Shown piece after piece: positions 15,320 to 24,712 of a DNA stretch of 61,522 bases. Made by a program: the position numbers and the translations under genes. The notes under the pieces are model-generated. The model did no database searches. It was not told the origin of the DNA and worked only from the letters and a program-made list of their open reading frames with translations. The stretch lies in NCBI GenBank assembly GCA_949290395.1, contig CASERQ010000006.1, positions 1-61,522 of the forward strand, read 5' to 3'. The stretch's first letter is position 1. The number at the start of each line of letters is the position of its first letter. This DNA comes from an uncultured bacterium. GTDB lineage: Bacteria > Bacillota_I > Bacilli_A > RFN20 > CAG-826.

Positions 15320-17470
15320 ATGAAGAAAAACCGTGTTTTAAGAAACTGGATTATCACCGGGTTAGTTTGCCTTGTGATTACTCTAGGCGTACTCGTAGTA
15401 GGCATGCTCTTCACAGATCCTAGTGTTTTTGGCTTAGACTTGACCGAAGGCGCTAGTCTTGGTGCAATTGCCTGGCTACCTGCCTTTACTTACAAAGGTT
15501 TAGGACATTTCTATGGTAATGGCCTTGAAGAAATGTTCACAGCCATGTTCAGTGAAGTTGGATGGACATCATTAGGACGTATCATCGACAATGTTATTTG
15601 GTGGCTAGTTGTTGTTATCTGTCTTGTATTCTTTATTACAATTTTAGTTAAAGCAATTAGAAGAAAAAGTGGAAAATATATCTGGTTTGCAGTATTTTTC
15701 TTCCTTTTCTCAGTAGTTTGCGTTGGTTGTACTACAGGCTATTATTTTGCAAGACACATCGATTGGTCATTAGAAGGAACAAAAGTAATTAGTGAAGGAT
15801 TTGTTGGCGGAACCGCACATTATGATCATATTTCCTTTATAACTGCTTATGTAAACGCTCTAGTTCCTGGACTTTATTCAAAAGCACCAGCTGCTGCTTC
15901 AGCAAATGAATTTGCTTGGGTCGTTAGTGTTTTAACTTGGGTTTTATCTTTAGCAGTTATTATTACAATAGTTGCTTATCTTGGAATGGCATTTACTGTT
16001 ATTAGAAGATTAAGAAAACCAGTTGAAGAAGTTGTTGAAGAACCAGTTCAAGTTGCAGAACCTGTCGTTGAACCAGAAGTTGCTCCAGTTGAAGAAAAGA
16101 AAAAAGGTATTCTTGTTGTCAGAAGATTTGACAAATACGGAAACCATGGACCACTTGTTGAAGTTGGCGAAGAAGATTATCCACGTAAACCAATTAAAGC
16201 AAAACCTTTAACAATCGAAGATGTTAAAAGAGTTATTCAAGAAGAAGTAGAAAAAGCTGAAGCTAGAAGAATCGTTGAAGAATATAAGAACGAAAAGCAA
16301 GCTCAAGCTATTGCTGCTGCTATTGTTAAAGCAAGTGGAAAGAGCGAAACAACCTCTGTTCCAGTTGTATCACAAGCTGTTGAAGGCAAAAAAGAAGAAG
16401 GAAAAGTCTATCCTTCACCTGTAATTTTTGCGATGCCAACAGACGTTAAAGAAGAAGGCGAAAAAGTTGAAGAAGCCGTTGAAAAACCTGTAGCTCCTAA
16501 AAAAGAAAACAAAGGTTTAACAGAAGATCAAGTAAAAGAAATTATTGCTAGCGAAATTAGAGAAGCTCTCAAAGATTTCGTTATCAAACATGAAAAAGTT
16601 GTTGAAAAACAAGTTGAAGTAAAAGTTCCTGCTAAAGAACCAATTGCTGAAGAAGTTAAAGAAGAACCAGCACCTGTTGAAGAAGTAAAAGCGGAAGAAA
16701 CAAAAGAAGAAACTGTTACTGAAACTGTTGTTGAAACAAATCCAATCGTCGAAGAAAAAGTTAGCGAAGAAGTCGTTACTGAAGAAGTAAAACCAGTTGA
16801 AACTCCTGTCGAAGAGACAAAAGTCGAAGAAGTTAAAGAAGAAGTTCCTGCTGAAGAAGTTAAGGAAGAAGTCGCTAGCGAACCAGTTGTTGAAGAAGTA
16901 AAAGAAGAACCAGCACCTGTTGAAGAAGCAAAAGAAGAAACACCAGCTCCAGAAGTCAAAGAAGAACCTGTAGTTGAAAGTGTTGTTGCTCCTGTTGCTG
17001 AAACAACTGAGAAGCCAAAAATTATCAGAATTCCATTCACAACCAGAATGCTTGAAGCTGATCAAGATTTAAAAGATGCTTATAATCACATCAAATCACT
17101 CCTTAAATCTTATGGTTTAAACAACAGAGTTGCTAATGGTGGTGATTCATTCAGATTACATAGAGTTACATATTGTAAGATCACTATTGCTGGAAAATCA
17201 TTAAAATTATACCTTGCTCTAGATCCAAAAGATTATGTTGACACAACATATCCTGTAAAAGATGCAAGTAGCAAAAACTTATATAAAGAAACTCCACTTG
17301 TTTTCAAAGTTAAGAGTGGTCTCAGCTTAAGAAGAGCTGAAGAATTAATCAGAGACTGTATGGATAAACATGGTCTCGAACAAATCGATCAAATCCAACC
17401 TCATGATTGGGTTAGTGAACTCACAAACGAAGCTGTCGAAGATGATGGCGATGTTGGTGACGAAGAATAA
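15320..17470 (+). CDS. four-helix membrane protein with disordered acidic region and uncharacterised C-terminal domain (paralogue A)
   Basis: Residues ~10-32, ~92-115, ~122-145 and ~205-230 are transmembrane. Residues ~230-570 are low-complexity Glu/Val/Lys/Pro sequence, broken by two short predicted helices of one type (LTIEDVKRVIQEEVEKAEAR at ~296; LTEDQVKEIIASEIREAL at ~400). The final ~125 residues form a compact domain (HRVTYCKITIAGKSLKLYLALD, then LSLRRAEELIRDCM). I have seen similar C-terminal domains in uncharacterised proteins of gut Bacillota but know no function. A strong GGGGGAGGG ribosome-binding site and a G+C-richer start suggest high expression. The next gene is a full-length paralogue. 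Confidence 0.7.
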   Translation: MKKNRVLRNWIITGLVCLVITLGVLVVGMLFTDPSVFGLDLTEGASLGAIAWLPAFTYKGLGHFYGNGLEEMFTAMFSEVGWTSLGRIIDNVIWWLVVVICLVFFITILVKAIRRKSGKYIWFAVFFFLFSVVCVGCTTGYYFARHIDWSLEGTKVISEGFVGGTAHYDHISFITAYVNALVPGLYSKAPAAASANEFAWVVSVLTWVLSLAVIITIVAYLGMAFTVIRRLRKPVEEVVEEPVQVAEPVVEPEVAPVEEKKKGILVVRRFDKYGNHGPLVEVGEEDYPRKPIKAKPLTIEDVKRVIQEEVEKAEARRIVEEYKNEKQAQAIAAAIVKASGKSETTSVPVVSQAVEGKKEEGKVYPSPVIFAMPTDVKEEGEKVEEAVEKPVAPKKENKGLTEDQVKEIIASEIREALKDFVIKHEKVVEKQVEVKVPAKEPIAEEVKEEPAPVEEVKAEETKEETVTETVVETNPIVEEKVSEEVVTEEVKPVETPVEETKVEEVKEEVPAEEVKEEVASEPVVEEVKEEPAPVEEAKEETPAPEVKEEPVVESVVAPVAETTEKPKIIRIPFTTRMLEADQDLKDAYNHIKSLLKSYGLNNRVANGGDSFRLHRVTYCKITIAGKSLKLYLALDPKDYVDTTYPVKDASSKNLYKETPLVFKVKSGLSLRRAEELIRDCMDKHGLEQIDQIQPHDWVSELTNEAVEDDGDVGDEE

Positions 17471-17488
17471 TGAAAGGGGGAAATTAAG

Positions 17489-19810
17489 ATGAAAAAAGGT
17501 AAATTAGTTAAATCATTTGTTTTCAGTCTTGTTTTTACCGTACTTTTATTTGGACTTATCGTTATTGGCTGGGGTAGTGCTTTAGAATCCTGGGGCGATT
17601 CTTTCCCAGGTGCATTTGAAGCTTTAGGCTTAGGCAAACCATTATTTGATAATTCACTTGGAGATACATTTGCTTTTGCACCAGCTTTCTTAGATGCCAC
17701 CGCACTTTTATTTGGTATTAATAGAATTCCTTTTGAAAATTCTTATCTTGGTGCAGTTATTAGTGGAGATGCTTTCAAAAATGTTACTTCATTTAGTGTC
17801 TCCTTATTACCATTTATATTCTTCTGGGTAATTGCAATTGCTTTTGTTATTGGACTTATTGTTATTATTGTTCAAACCATTACTCATAAGAGTGCAGGTC
17901 GTCTTTGGTTCATCCTTTGGGACGTTATCGTTGGCGCAACTGCAATGTATGCTTGTGTTGCTCTTTCTGTTTTTATTGCAGGACCAAGAGGACTTGAAGT
18001 CTATAATCCACAAGTTTATTGGCAAAATGGTTATGGTTATGCATTCTTAGTTAATGTTTGGAGCTTATTCGGTGAAGGATTTAATTGGGGAGAACAATGG
18101 AGACAAGCAGTTGCTTATATTGTTGTTTTCGCAATTAACTTAGTTATTGCATTCCTTATCTTAGCTAGCTTAATCACAGCTCTTGTATTCTACATTCAAC
18201 AATTTGTTTATACTCATTCTCATAAATATGACTATCTCACAAGAAGAGAAAGAAAAGAGAAAGTTAAATATTATAAACAACACGGATTTAAGAATATTAA
18301 CGATCAAAAGAAAGGCGAAAAAGCTCCTGAACATGCTCAACCTCAAGTTGCTTACGCTGCAGCTCAAGGTCAACCTTATCCATATGCTCCATATGGTTAT
18401 CCAATGGTTCAACCAACTGTTGCTCCAGTTCAACCAGCTGGCGGAAACGTTGTCCAAACAGGTAATAACGCTCCATTAATCGTTCAATACATTACTACAA
18501 GTGGTGAAGAAAAATTAAAGAGTTCAAAACCTGAAACAGAAACTGCTGGATTATATGGAAGTAGAAATGTTCATGTAGAACCAGTTAATAGCTTGACAAG
18601 AGACGACATTAAAGATGCAGTTATTGATGTTTTAAGAGAAAATGATCTTTTAAGAAATATCAATGTTGCTCCAGTCGTTCCTACACCTGCTCCTGAAGCA
18701 AAAGAAGAAAGAATCGAAGATAGATTTGATGTCTTAACTATCGATGATTTAAAAGATTTAATTAGAGAAACAGTTGGCGTTAAAGAAGAAAAAACTGAAG
18801 AAGTCGCTACTGAAGAAGATGTCAGAAGACTTATTAGCGAAGCTTTAGTCAAAGATGCTCCTAAAGCAGAACCTGTAAGAGAAACTCCTGTTGAAACTGC
18901 TAAAGTTGCTGAACCAGTTGAAAAAGAAGTTTCACCAATCGTTGTTGCAATGCCAGCAAAGATTAAAGAAGAAGTCACTCCTGAAACTCCTGCAGTTGAA
19001 GAAGTCGAAGAAGAAAGAATTACTGAAGATGATTTAAGAGCTCTTGTTAGAGAACAACTCACTGAAGCTTTAAAAGATATTAAAGTTGAAGAAGTTGAAA
19101 CTGTTAAAGAAGTTCCGGTTTATGTCGAAGAAAAAGCTCCTGTCATCAAGGAAGTCGTTAAAGAAGTTCCTGTAATTAAAGAAGTAGTTAAGGAAGTTCC
19201 AGTTGTTAAAGAAGTTCCTGTCGTTAAAGAAGTTGTAAAAGAAGTTGAAGTTCCTGTTGTTAAAGAAGTCGTTAAAGAAGTAGCACCAGAACCTCGAGTC
19301 GAAGTTACTCCAAAACCAAAACCAGAACCAGTTAAACGTCCTTTAATTAAACAACCAGAAGTTAGAGGAAAAGAGACAGTTCTTGAAAAAGGCGAAGCTG
19401 TTAAACTAAATTTTGCTGAAAGAGTTTTAACAGGCGGAAGTGAAATCGTTCTTGCTTACAACAACTTAAAGAACTTACTTATGTCTTATGGAATGAAAGA
19501 TAGAGTATCTTCAACAGGCGATACATTTAGAGCTCATAAAGTTACCTATTGTAAGATCACAATGAGTGGGCAACACTTAAAACTCTACCTTGCACTCGAT
19601 CCAAATGATTATAAGAATTCTGCAATCCCAGTTGGTGATGCAAGCTTCAAAGAAATTTATAAAGACATTCCTTTAGTCTTTAGAGTCAAATCAGATCTTT
19701 CCTTAAGAAGAGCAAGAGATCTCATTAATGACTGTATGAGACAAAAAGGTGTTGAACAAATCGGGCCTGAAGAAAACGTCGATTGGGCAAGCCAACTTAA
19801 AAATAACTAG
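17489..19810 (+). CDS. four-helix membrane protein with repeat region and uncharacterised C-terminal domain (paralogue B)
   Basis: Same plan as the gene before it: four hydrophobic segments (~8-28, ~105-130, ~137-160, ~205-235), a basic patch (RRERKEKVKYYKQHG), a Pro/Tyr/Gln stretch (~285-330), an acidic disordered region, and the same C-terminal domain (HKVTYCKITMSGQHLKLYLA, then LSLRRARDLINDCM). The linker carries four copies of the short helix (LTRDDIKDAVIDVLREN ~369, LTIDDLKDLIRETVG ~416, TEEDVRRLISEALV ~441, ITEDDLRALVREQLTEAL ~510) and a Val-Lys-Glu-Val repeat tract. The ribosome-binding site GAAAGGGGG lies 18 bases after paralogue A stops. Function unknown; paired membrane scaffolds are my inference. 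Confidence 0.7.
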   Translation: MKKGKLVKSFVFSLVFTVLLFGLIVIGWGSALESWGDSFPGAFEALGLGKPLFDNSLGDTFAFAPAFLDATALLFGINRIPFENSYLGAVISGDAFKNVTSFSVSLLPFIFFWVIAIAFVIGLIVIIVQTITHKSAGRLWFILWDVIVGATAMYACVALSVFIAGPRGLEVYNPQVYWQNGYGYAFLVNVWSLFGEGFNWGEQWRQAVAYIVVFAINLVIAFLILASLITALVFYIQQFVYTHSHKYDYLTRRERKEKVKYYKQHGFKNINDQKKGEKAPEHAQPQVAYAAAQGQPYPYAPYGYPMVQPTVAPVQPAGGNVVQTGNNAPLIVQYITTSGEEKLKSSKPETETAGLYGSRNVHVEPVNSLTRDDIKDAVIDVLRENDLLRNINVAPVVPTPAPEAKEERIEDRFDVLTIDDLKDLIRETVGVKEEKTEEVATEEDVRRLISEALVKDAPKAEPVRETPVETAKVAEPVEKEVSPIVVAMPAKIKEEVTPETPAVEEVEEERITEDDLRALVREQLTEALKDIKVEEVETVKEVPVYVEEKAPVIKEVVKEVPVIKEVVKEVPVVKEVPVVKEVVKEVEVPVVKEVVKEVAPEPRVEVTPKPKPEPVKRPLIKQPEVRGKETVLEKGEAVKLNFAERVLTGGSEIVLAYNNLKNLLMSYGMKDRVSSTGDTFRAHKVTYCKITMSGQHLKLYLALDPNDYKNSAIPVGDASFKEIYKDIPLVFRVKSDLSLRRARDLINDCMRQKGVEQIGPEENVDWASQLKNN
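19103..19284 (+). repeat. tandem repeat encoding (P-V-V/I-K-E-V-V-K-E-V)n
   Basis: About six imperfect copies of a 10-residue unit, PVVKEVVKEV, at residues ~539-598 of paralogue B. The DNA copies vary at third positions (GTC/GTT/GTA), so the repeat is old or under protein-level selection rather than a recent DNA expansion. Confidence 0.8.
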
Positions 19811-19827
19811 TTTTAAGTAAAATAATT

Positions 19828-19856
19828 AAAGTCGCTTGAGAAATTCAAGCGACTTT
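19828..19856 (+). terminator. strong intrinsic terminator of the CvpA/paralogue operon
   Basis: AAAGTCGCTTGA and TCAAGCGACTTT form a perfect 12-bp stem with a 5-base loop, followed by TTATG. Confidence 0.92.
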
Positions 19857-19927
19857 TTATGTTCTCTTTTTGATACTATCAATTTTTAAAGATACCAATA
19901 TTGTCTTATTTTTAACCACTTTATTTA

Positions 19928-19936
19928 TGGTATAAT
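19928..19936 (+). promoter_or_regulatory. extended -10 promoter of tdk
   Basis: TGGTATAAT is a full extended -10 box 26 bases before ATG 19962; AAGGAAA lies between. Confidence 0.65.
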
Positions 19937-19961
19937 TTTATTCAGTGAAGGAAACAAAAAT

Positions 19962-20540
19962 ATGGGACATGACGATATTGAAATTGGCTGTATAGAAATG
20001 ATTACAGGACCAATGTTTGCTGGTAAAAGTGAAGAATTATTAAGAAGAATAAATAGATTAAAATACGCTAAGAAAAAGTTTTTAGTTTTTAAACCAACAA
20101 TAGATGATCGTTATAGTGAAACTGAGGTTGTTTCTCATAGTAAAAGAAGTTCAAAAGCTATTCCAATTGCTCATTCTAAAGATATTTATAAATATATTGA
20201 TAACACTTTAGATTGCGTTTGTATCGATGAAGTACAATTTTTTGATAAAGATATAATTGAAGTTGCTGATTATCTTGCAAATAAAGGTGTGAGAGTAATT
20301 TGCGCTGGTTTAGATTGCGATTTTAAAGGCGATCCATTCCCAATTAGTGCAAAATTACTTGCAAAAGCTGAATATGTTACGAAATTAACTGCTATTTGCT
20401 GCGTTTGTGGAAGAGAAGCTACAATGACTCAAAGATTAATAGATGGGGTACCAGCAAGCAAAAAAGATCCTGTTGTTTTAGTAGGAGCTAGTGAATCATA
20501 TGAAGCACGTTGCAGACACTGCCATGTTGTAAAAGACTAA
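19962..20540 (+). CDS. tdk: thymidine kinase (type II)
   Basis: Phosphorylates thymidine with ATP in pyrimidine salvage. The P-loop [11 protein letters not shown] is at residues ~16-26; DEVQFF gives the Walker-B Asp and the general region of the catalytic Glu; [11 protein letters not shown] is the lasso entry. Four Cys/His in CCVCG and CRHCH form the structural zinc site of type II enzymes. 192 residues is normal. The salvage partner pyrimidine-nucleoside phosphorylase is at 59898-61196. Co-transcription with the downstream CNNM genes is possible but those have their own -10-like box. Confidence 0.96.
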   Translation: MGHDDIEIGCIEMITGPMFAGKSEELLRRINRLKYAKKKFLVFKPTIDDRYSETEVVSHSKRSSKAIPIAHSKDIYKYIDNTLDCVCIDEVQFFDKDIIEVADYLANKGVRVICAGLDCDFKGDPFPISAKLLAKAEYVTKLTAICCVCGREATMTQRLIDGVPASKKDPVVLVGASESYEARCRHCHVVKD

Positions 20541-20549
20541 ACCTTGCTA

Positions 20550-20555
20550 TATAAT
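20550..20555 (+). promoter_or_regulatory. -10 box directly before CNNM gene
   Basis: TATAAT ends 10 bases before ATG 20566, predicting an mRNA leader of only 2-4 bases. No ribosome-binding site is present. Confidence 0.45.
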
Positions 20556-20565
20556 TTAAATTAAT

Positions 20566-21690
20566 ATGTCGCCGAGTAGTTTTCAGTGTCTAGCAGATGC
20601 AGTTGAAGAGCCGCTTAATATGGTCTGGGGAATGCCAGACTATGTTTGCTGGATTATTATAGGAATTTGTTTAATTATTAGTGGAATTTTCAGTGCTTCT
20701 GAAAACGCTTTTTCAAATTGCAATAAATATCATTTTAAAGTTTTAGCCGATGAAGGCAAGTTTACAGCAAAAATTATTGTTAGACTTGTTGAAAAGTTTG
20801 ACTCAACTTTAGTCACAGTTTTAGTTGGCAATAATATTGTTCAAACTTTAATGACTTATTTAAGTGCGATGCTTTTTTATAATATTTGTTTGATGTATGG
20901 GCTTGGAAGCGGTGTTGAAGCTGTTTTATCAACAGTAGTAATGGCACTTTTAATTTATATTGTTAGCGACACTGTTCCTAAAATTATTTCAAAACAAATT
21001 CCAAATAAACTCGTCTATGTTTTAGCTTATCCAATCGCTTTTGTTGGGATTTTGCTTTATCCTTTCTCACTTATTTTTAAACTTATTTTAAAAGCAGTTC
21101 ATAAAATATTTAAAATTAAGGAAGACAATATTCTTACAAAAGATGATTTTATTTTACAAGCCGATGAAGCAGTAAGCGAAGAAACTCAAGAAGAGGAAGA
21201 AGAGGAAACTGAAGAGTTTTTTGAGCCTAATGAACTTCAGCTTTTAAATAGAGCTTTTTACTTTGATTCAATTTATGTAAAAGAAGTTTTAACTCCTAGA
21301 GAAAAGATATTTGCAATTGATATTGAAGGATTAACCTGTGATAAATTAAATCAAATAATTTTAAATACAACTTTTTCTAGAATCCCTGTTTATGAAGGAA
21401 GTTTAGATAATATTATTGGTATTATTACTGTTAAAAATTATTTCAAAGAATATTCTGAAGATCCACATTTAAATATAAGAAGTATTTTATCAAAACCATT
21501 ATTTGTCAATTACACCGATAAAGTTGATGATATTTTCCGCTCTTTTAATAAAGAAAAGAAACACATTGCTATTGTTAAAGAAAATGACAAGGTCGTTGGA
21601 ATGATCACGATGGAAGATGTTTTAGAAGAGTTAGTTGGCGAAATTAATGAGAAAAATACAAATATGCTAAAAGAGGCCACTAGAAAATGA
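20566..21690 (+). CDS. CNNM/CorC-type transporter (DUF21 + CBS pair), short form
   Basis: The N-terminal DUF21/CNNM membrane domain spans ~35-185 (IIGICLIISGIFSASENAFS is the typical opening, then TVPKIISKQIPNK). Two CBS domains follow (~235-365), including VLTPREKIFAIDIEG and ITMEDVLEELVGEI. The CorC_HlyC domain that normally ends the protein is missing, because the stop comes straight after the second CBS. CNNM proteins move or sense Mg2+. The stop overlaps the next gene's ATG by 4 bases, and that gene is the full-length paralogue, so a heterodimer is likely. Confidence 0.9.
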   Translation: MSPSSFQCLADAVEEPLNMVWGMPDYVCWIIIGICLIISGIFSASENAFSNCNKYHFKVLADEGKFTAKIIVRLVEKFDSTLVTVLVGNNIVQTLMTYLSAMLFYNICLMYGLGSGVEAVLSTVVMALLIYIVSDTVPKIISKQIPNKLVYVLAYPIAFVGILLYPFSLIFKLILKAVHKIFKIKEDNILTKDDFILQADEAVSEETQEEEEEETEEFFEPNELQLLNRAFYFDSIYVKEVLTPREKIFAIDIEGLTCDKLNQIILNTTFSRIPVYEGSLDNIIGIITVKNYFKEYSEDPHLNIRSILSKPLFVNYTDKVDDIFRSFNKEKKHIAIVKENDKVVGMITMEDVLEELVGEINEKNTNMLKEATRK

Positions 21691-23003
21691 ACAGAATAGG
21701 TTTAATCATTGCATATTGTATAGTTTTAATTGTTTTGCTTTTCTTAAGTTTCTTATTTTCTAGCGCTGATATGAGCTATGGGAGTGCAAGTTTAATAAAA
21801 CTTGAAGCAATTCATAGAGAAAATGAAAGTAAAAAGTCTAATTTTTATGCTTATAAATTATCTAAAAATTATGACAAAACCATTTCCACTATCTTACTTT
21901 TAAACGATACAGTTAATGCTGGTTTAGATTCTATTTCAACTCTTGTTGGCGTTAATTTGTGTTTTTTAGTCTTAGGCGAAACTGAGGCTGCTAATATAAG
22001 TAGTGAAGTTTGGGGTTTAATTGCCTCTTTTATTTGCTTATTTATTAAAATTACTTTTGGTGAAATTATTGCTAAATCAATTGGTAAAATTTATAACTAC
22101 AAACTTTGTGCTTTATATTCACGTGTTTTAAACGTTTTAAATTATGTTTTTTATCCAATCACAATTCTTGTTTCAGGGTTTGGCACTTTAGTTTCTTATC
22201 CAATTAGAAATGTTGAAGATATTAAGATTTCTGAAGAAGAACTTCACGAAATGGTTGATGAAATTGAAGATAGTGGCTTAGTTAACGAAGAAAAAGCTGA
22301 TATCTTACATGGCACTATCGATTATGCAGAAACTGAAGCTTATGAAATTATGACGCCAAGAGTCAACGTTTTAGCGGTCGATGTAGAAGAAGAAATTGAT
22401 GATATTTTAAAGAATAAAGATATTTTTACTTACTCTAGAATCCCAGTTTATGAAGAAAGTATTGATAATATTTTGGGCTATGTTTTAACTAAATCTCTTG
22501 TTAGAGCTAAACTTGAAAATTCTTCAGTAACAATTAGAGATTTAATAATTCCAGCTTTAACTTTCCCTCGTTCAACTGAAATCAACGACATTTTAATTGA
22601 GTTTAAAAGAACTAAACAACATTTTGCTGTTATTTTGGATGAATATGGTGGCGTTGAAGGTGTTTTAACAATGGAAGATATTTTAGAAGAAATTGTTGGA
22701 GAAATTTGGGATGAGTCAGATGATATTTCTTCCCCTTATTCAAAGAAAAATGATGGCACCTATATTATCGATGGAAAAATGAATTTAGAGGATTTTTGCG
22801 AGCTTTTTGATTTAGATTACGATGATATTGAGACAGATTATGTAACAATTGGAGGCTTTTGTATCGACTTACTTGATGATAAATTTGCTTCTATAAATAC
22901 TGAAATTACATACAAAAATTTAACGATGAAAGTTATTGCAATTGATGAAAAACACACTATTGAAAAACTTCTTGTTAAAGTTAATGAGCCTAGTGAAGAA
23001 TAG
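21687..23003 (+). CDS. CNNM/CorC-type transporter (DUF21 + CBS + CorC_HlyC)
   Basis: DUF21 membrane domain ~1-190 (LFLSFLFSSADMSYGSASL, then ITFGEIIAKSIGK), CBS pair ~205-335 (IMTPRVNVLAVDVEEEID; VILDEYGGVEGVLTMEDILE), and a C-terminal CorC_HlyC domain ~345-430 (GTYIIDGKMNLEDFCELF, then YVTIGGFCIDLL). Length 438 is normal for the family. Probable Mg2+ transporter or regulator at the membrane, coupled with the short paralogue upstream. Its 3' end overlaps the 3' end of the opposing kinase gene by 14 bases. Confidence 0.92.
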   Translation: MNRIGLIIAYCIVLIVLLFLSFLFSSADMSYGSASLIKLEAIHRENESKKSNFYAYKLSKNYDKTISTILLLNDTVNAGLDSISTLVGVNLCFLVLGETEAANISSEVWGLIASFICLFIKITFGEIIAKSIGKIYNYKLCALYSRVLNVLNYVFYPITILVSGFGTLVSYPIRNVEDIKISEEELHEMVDEIEDSGLVNEEKADILHGTIDYAETEAYEIMTPRVNVLAVDVEEEIDDILKNKDIFTYSRIPVYEESIDNILGYVLTKSLVRAKLENSSVTIRDLIIPALTFPRSTEINDILIEFKRTKQHFAVILDEYGGVEGVLTMEDILEEIVGEIWDESDDISSPYSKKNDGTYIIDGKMNLEDFCELFDLDYDDIETDYVTIGGFCIDLLDDKFASINTEITYKNLTMKVIAIDEKHTIEKLLVKVNEPSEE

Positions 23004-23529
23004 TTTTTATTTTATCTTTATATATTGAATTTATTTTATTGCTCAGCTCTTCTAGGGTTGAGTTTTTATTTTCAATTATAAAATCTGTTTTTATGTTATC
23101 GTTAAAAACTTTTCTATCGTTAATAATTCTTTTTTTAATGTCTTCTTTTTTATCGCCTCTTGAAATCATTCTTTCGAGGCGTTCGTTTTCACCACTTTTT
23201 ATATAAAAAGAAATAAAAGAAGGATCATTTAATGCTTTAAAAGCTTCAAGTCCTTTAGGTTCAACAATTAAAACTTTATTATCACCAGCTTCGCTTTTAT
23301 AAGAACCATATAAATTATCATTATAATTAACGTATTCTATAAATAGATTATTTTTAATGTCTTCCTTAAATTTTTCTTTAGAAACAAAATAATAATCAAC
23401 GGAATTAATTTCGCCAATTCTTTTATCTCTTGTAGTGGTTGTTACAAATTTTTTGTAGCCAAAATTAGAGATTAATAGTTTTGCAATCTCTGTTTTTCCA
23501 CTTGCGCTAGGTCCTACTAAAATAATCAT
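22990..23529 (-). CDS. guanylate kinase-like protein
   Basis: P-loop GPSASGKT at residues ~6-13; TTTRDKRIGEINSVDYYFVS is the GMP-binding motif that follows it in guanylate kinases (consensus TTRxxRxGExxGxDYxFV); EYVNYNDNLYGSYK covers the next GMP-binding segment; RGDKKEDIKKRI is the lid end. At 179 residues it is ~25 shorter than typical Gmk, so it may be a divergent Gmk or a second, related kinase. Transcribed against its neighbours, convergent with the CNNM gene and divergent from the pilus locus. Confidence 0.8.
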   Translation of the reverse strand: MIILVGPSASGKTEIAKLLISNFGYKKFVTTTTRDKRIGEINSVDYYFVSKEKFKEDIKNNLFIEYVNYNDNLYGSYKSEAGDNKVLIVEPKGLEAFKALNDPSFISFYIKSGENERLERMISRGDKKEDIKKRIINDRKVFNDNIKTDFIIENKNSTLEELSNKINSIYKDKIKTILH

Positions 23530-23599
23530 TTTAAATTTTTAAAAATTTTTTTAATTTTTTTTGAATTCCTCATGTTGTATATAGTGAGGAGGTGGTTAG

Positions 23600-24712
23600 A
23601 TGAAAAGATTTATCCTAAGCACGATTACAATTTTACCAACACTAGGATGTTTGTTTTCGCCACAAGAAAATTTTAACACCATAAAGAATGTTAAAAAAGC
23701 AAATTCATCTGAGTTTGAAGCAAGAGAATATCAGACAATCTCAAATGATCTTTATGATGTTTTCTTAGGAAATTTTGACATTAATTTAACGAATTTTTAT
23801 GAGAAAGATGTTTTAAGTTTCAACTTAACTTTTACAAAACCAACAAGCTTAATTAGGGCGTATCATGTATTTCTACTTGATGGGGAGAAAAATCTAGTTT
23901 CAACGTTAAAAGATGGAACAATTGACGCAGTAACTCATGAATATACGACCAAAGTGGATCTTTATCAAAGCGAAATTAATGAATTAGGGAACACATATTA
24001 TATTCGAATCGCCGGAAGCGACTCTATTAAAAGACCATACCAGATGATAAGAGAGTACATAGAATTTCCTTTATCAAATGTGAAAAATCTTGTGATGGAT
24101 TCGAATTATTTAGAGTATGTAACCGGAGTGAGTTACGACACAAGGACACTTACAATAAATAGAGAATATATAAAACTTAATAACATTGAAAAGGATATTT
24201 ATTTAGATCTTTATTATCGTTTTCATTTGCATGATATAAATGCTGAATTTTATGTAAAAAGTTTTTCTGATGTAAGAAACTCGAAAAAATATCTTTATAT
24301 TCATGATCCAAATAGGCTTTATAATCTAGCATTTCAAGAAACTGAGGAGTTTCCAGGTTACTCAATGGCAGCAACTTTTTTTGAAATCACAAAAAATAAG
24401 ACAATGACTGATTTTTCCTTATCAAATAATTTTTATGTTGATCAATTAACCGGTCTTATGAGTTTAAGAAGAGGTCAATTTACAAATTATTTTAAAACTA
24501 GTTATTTCCTTTATATGCCTTTTAACTACTATAAAGATTTTAAAGATACAAAGATGATTTTTAGAATCAAGGATTTTGGCGCTCCAAAATGCAACATTCT
24601 TTATTATTTTACTCTTCATTACGCAGAAAATTTTATAAGCGATACTTATACCGTAATCGGAGAAGAAGGAAAGAAAGACTGGGGCGGCTATATGGTTGAG
24701 GTAAAAATATGA
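23600..24712 (+). CDS. secreted protein of unknown function, first gene of the Tad-like locus
   Basis: N-terminal signal sequence (MKRFILSTITILPTLGC; a weak lipobox TLGC at Cys17 is possible), then ~350 residues without further membrane segments, rich in Tyr, Asn and Phe and probably beta-rich. I recognise no domain. A strong GAGGAGG ribosome-binding site precedes the ATG. It overlaps the next gene by ATGA (4 bases) and leads a run of seven tightly packed genes that contains the pilus ATPase and platform proteins, so a surface or tip component of the pilus is a reasonable guess, no more. Confidence 0.55.
   Translation: MKRFILSTITILPTLGCLFSPQENFNTIKNVKKANSSEFEAREYQTISNDLYDVFLGNFDINLTNFYEKDVLSFNLTFTKPTSLIRAYHVFLLDGEKNLVSTLKDGTIDAVTHEYTTKVDLYQSEINELGNTYYIRIAGSDSIKRPYQMIREYIEFPLSNVKNLVMDSNYLEYVTGVSYDTRTLTINREYIKLNNIEKDIYLDLYYRFHLHDINAEFYVKSFSDVRNSKKYLYIHDPNRLYNLAFQETEEFPGYSMAATFFEITKNKTMTDFSLSNNFYVDQLTGLMSLRRGQFTNYFKTSYFLYMPFNYYKDFKDTKMIFRIKDFGAPKCNILYYFTLHYAENFISDTYTVIGEEGKKDWGGYMVEVKI

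Noticed and set aside
16517-17065. Long open frames on the minus strand opposite the acidic regions of the twin membrane proteins
   Set aside because: Repetitive GAA/GTT/AAA codons leave the opposite strand free of stops. The products are Phe/Ser/Thr-rich low complexity without ribosome-binding sites.
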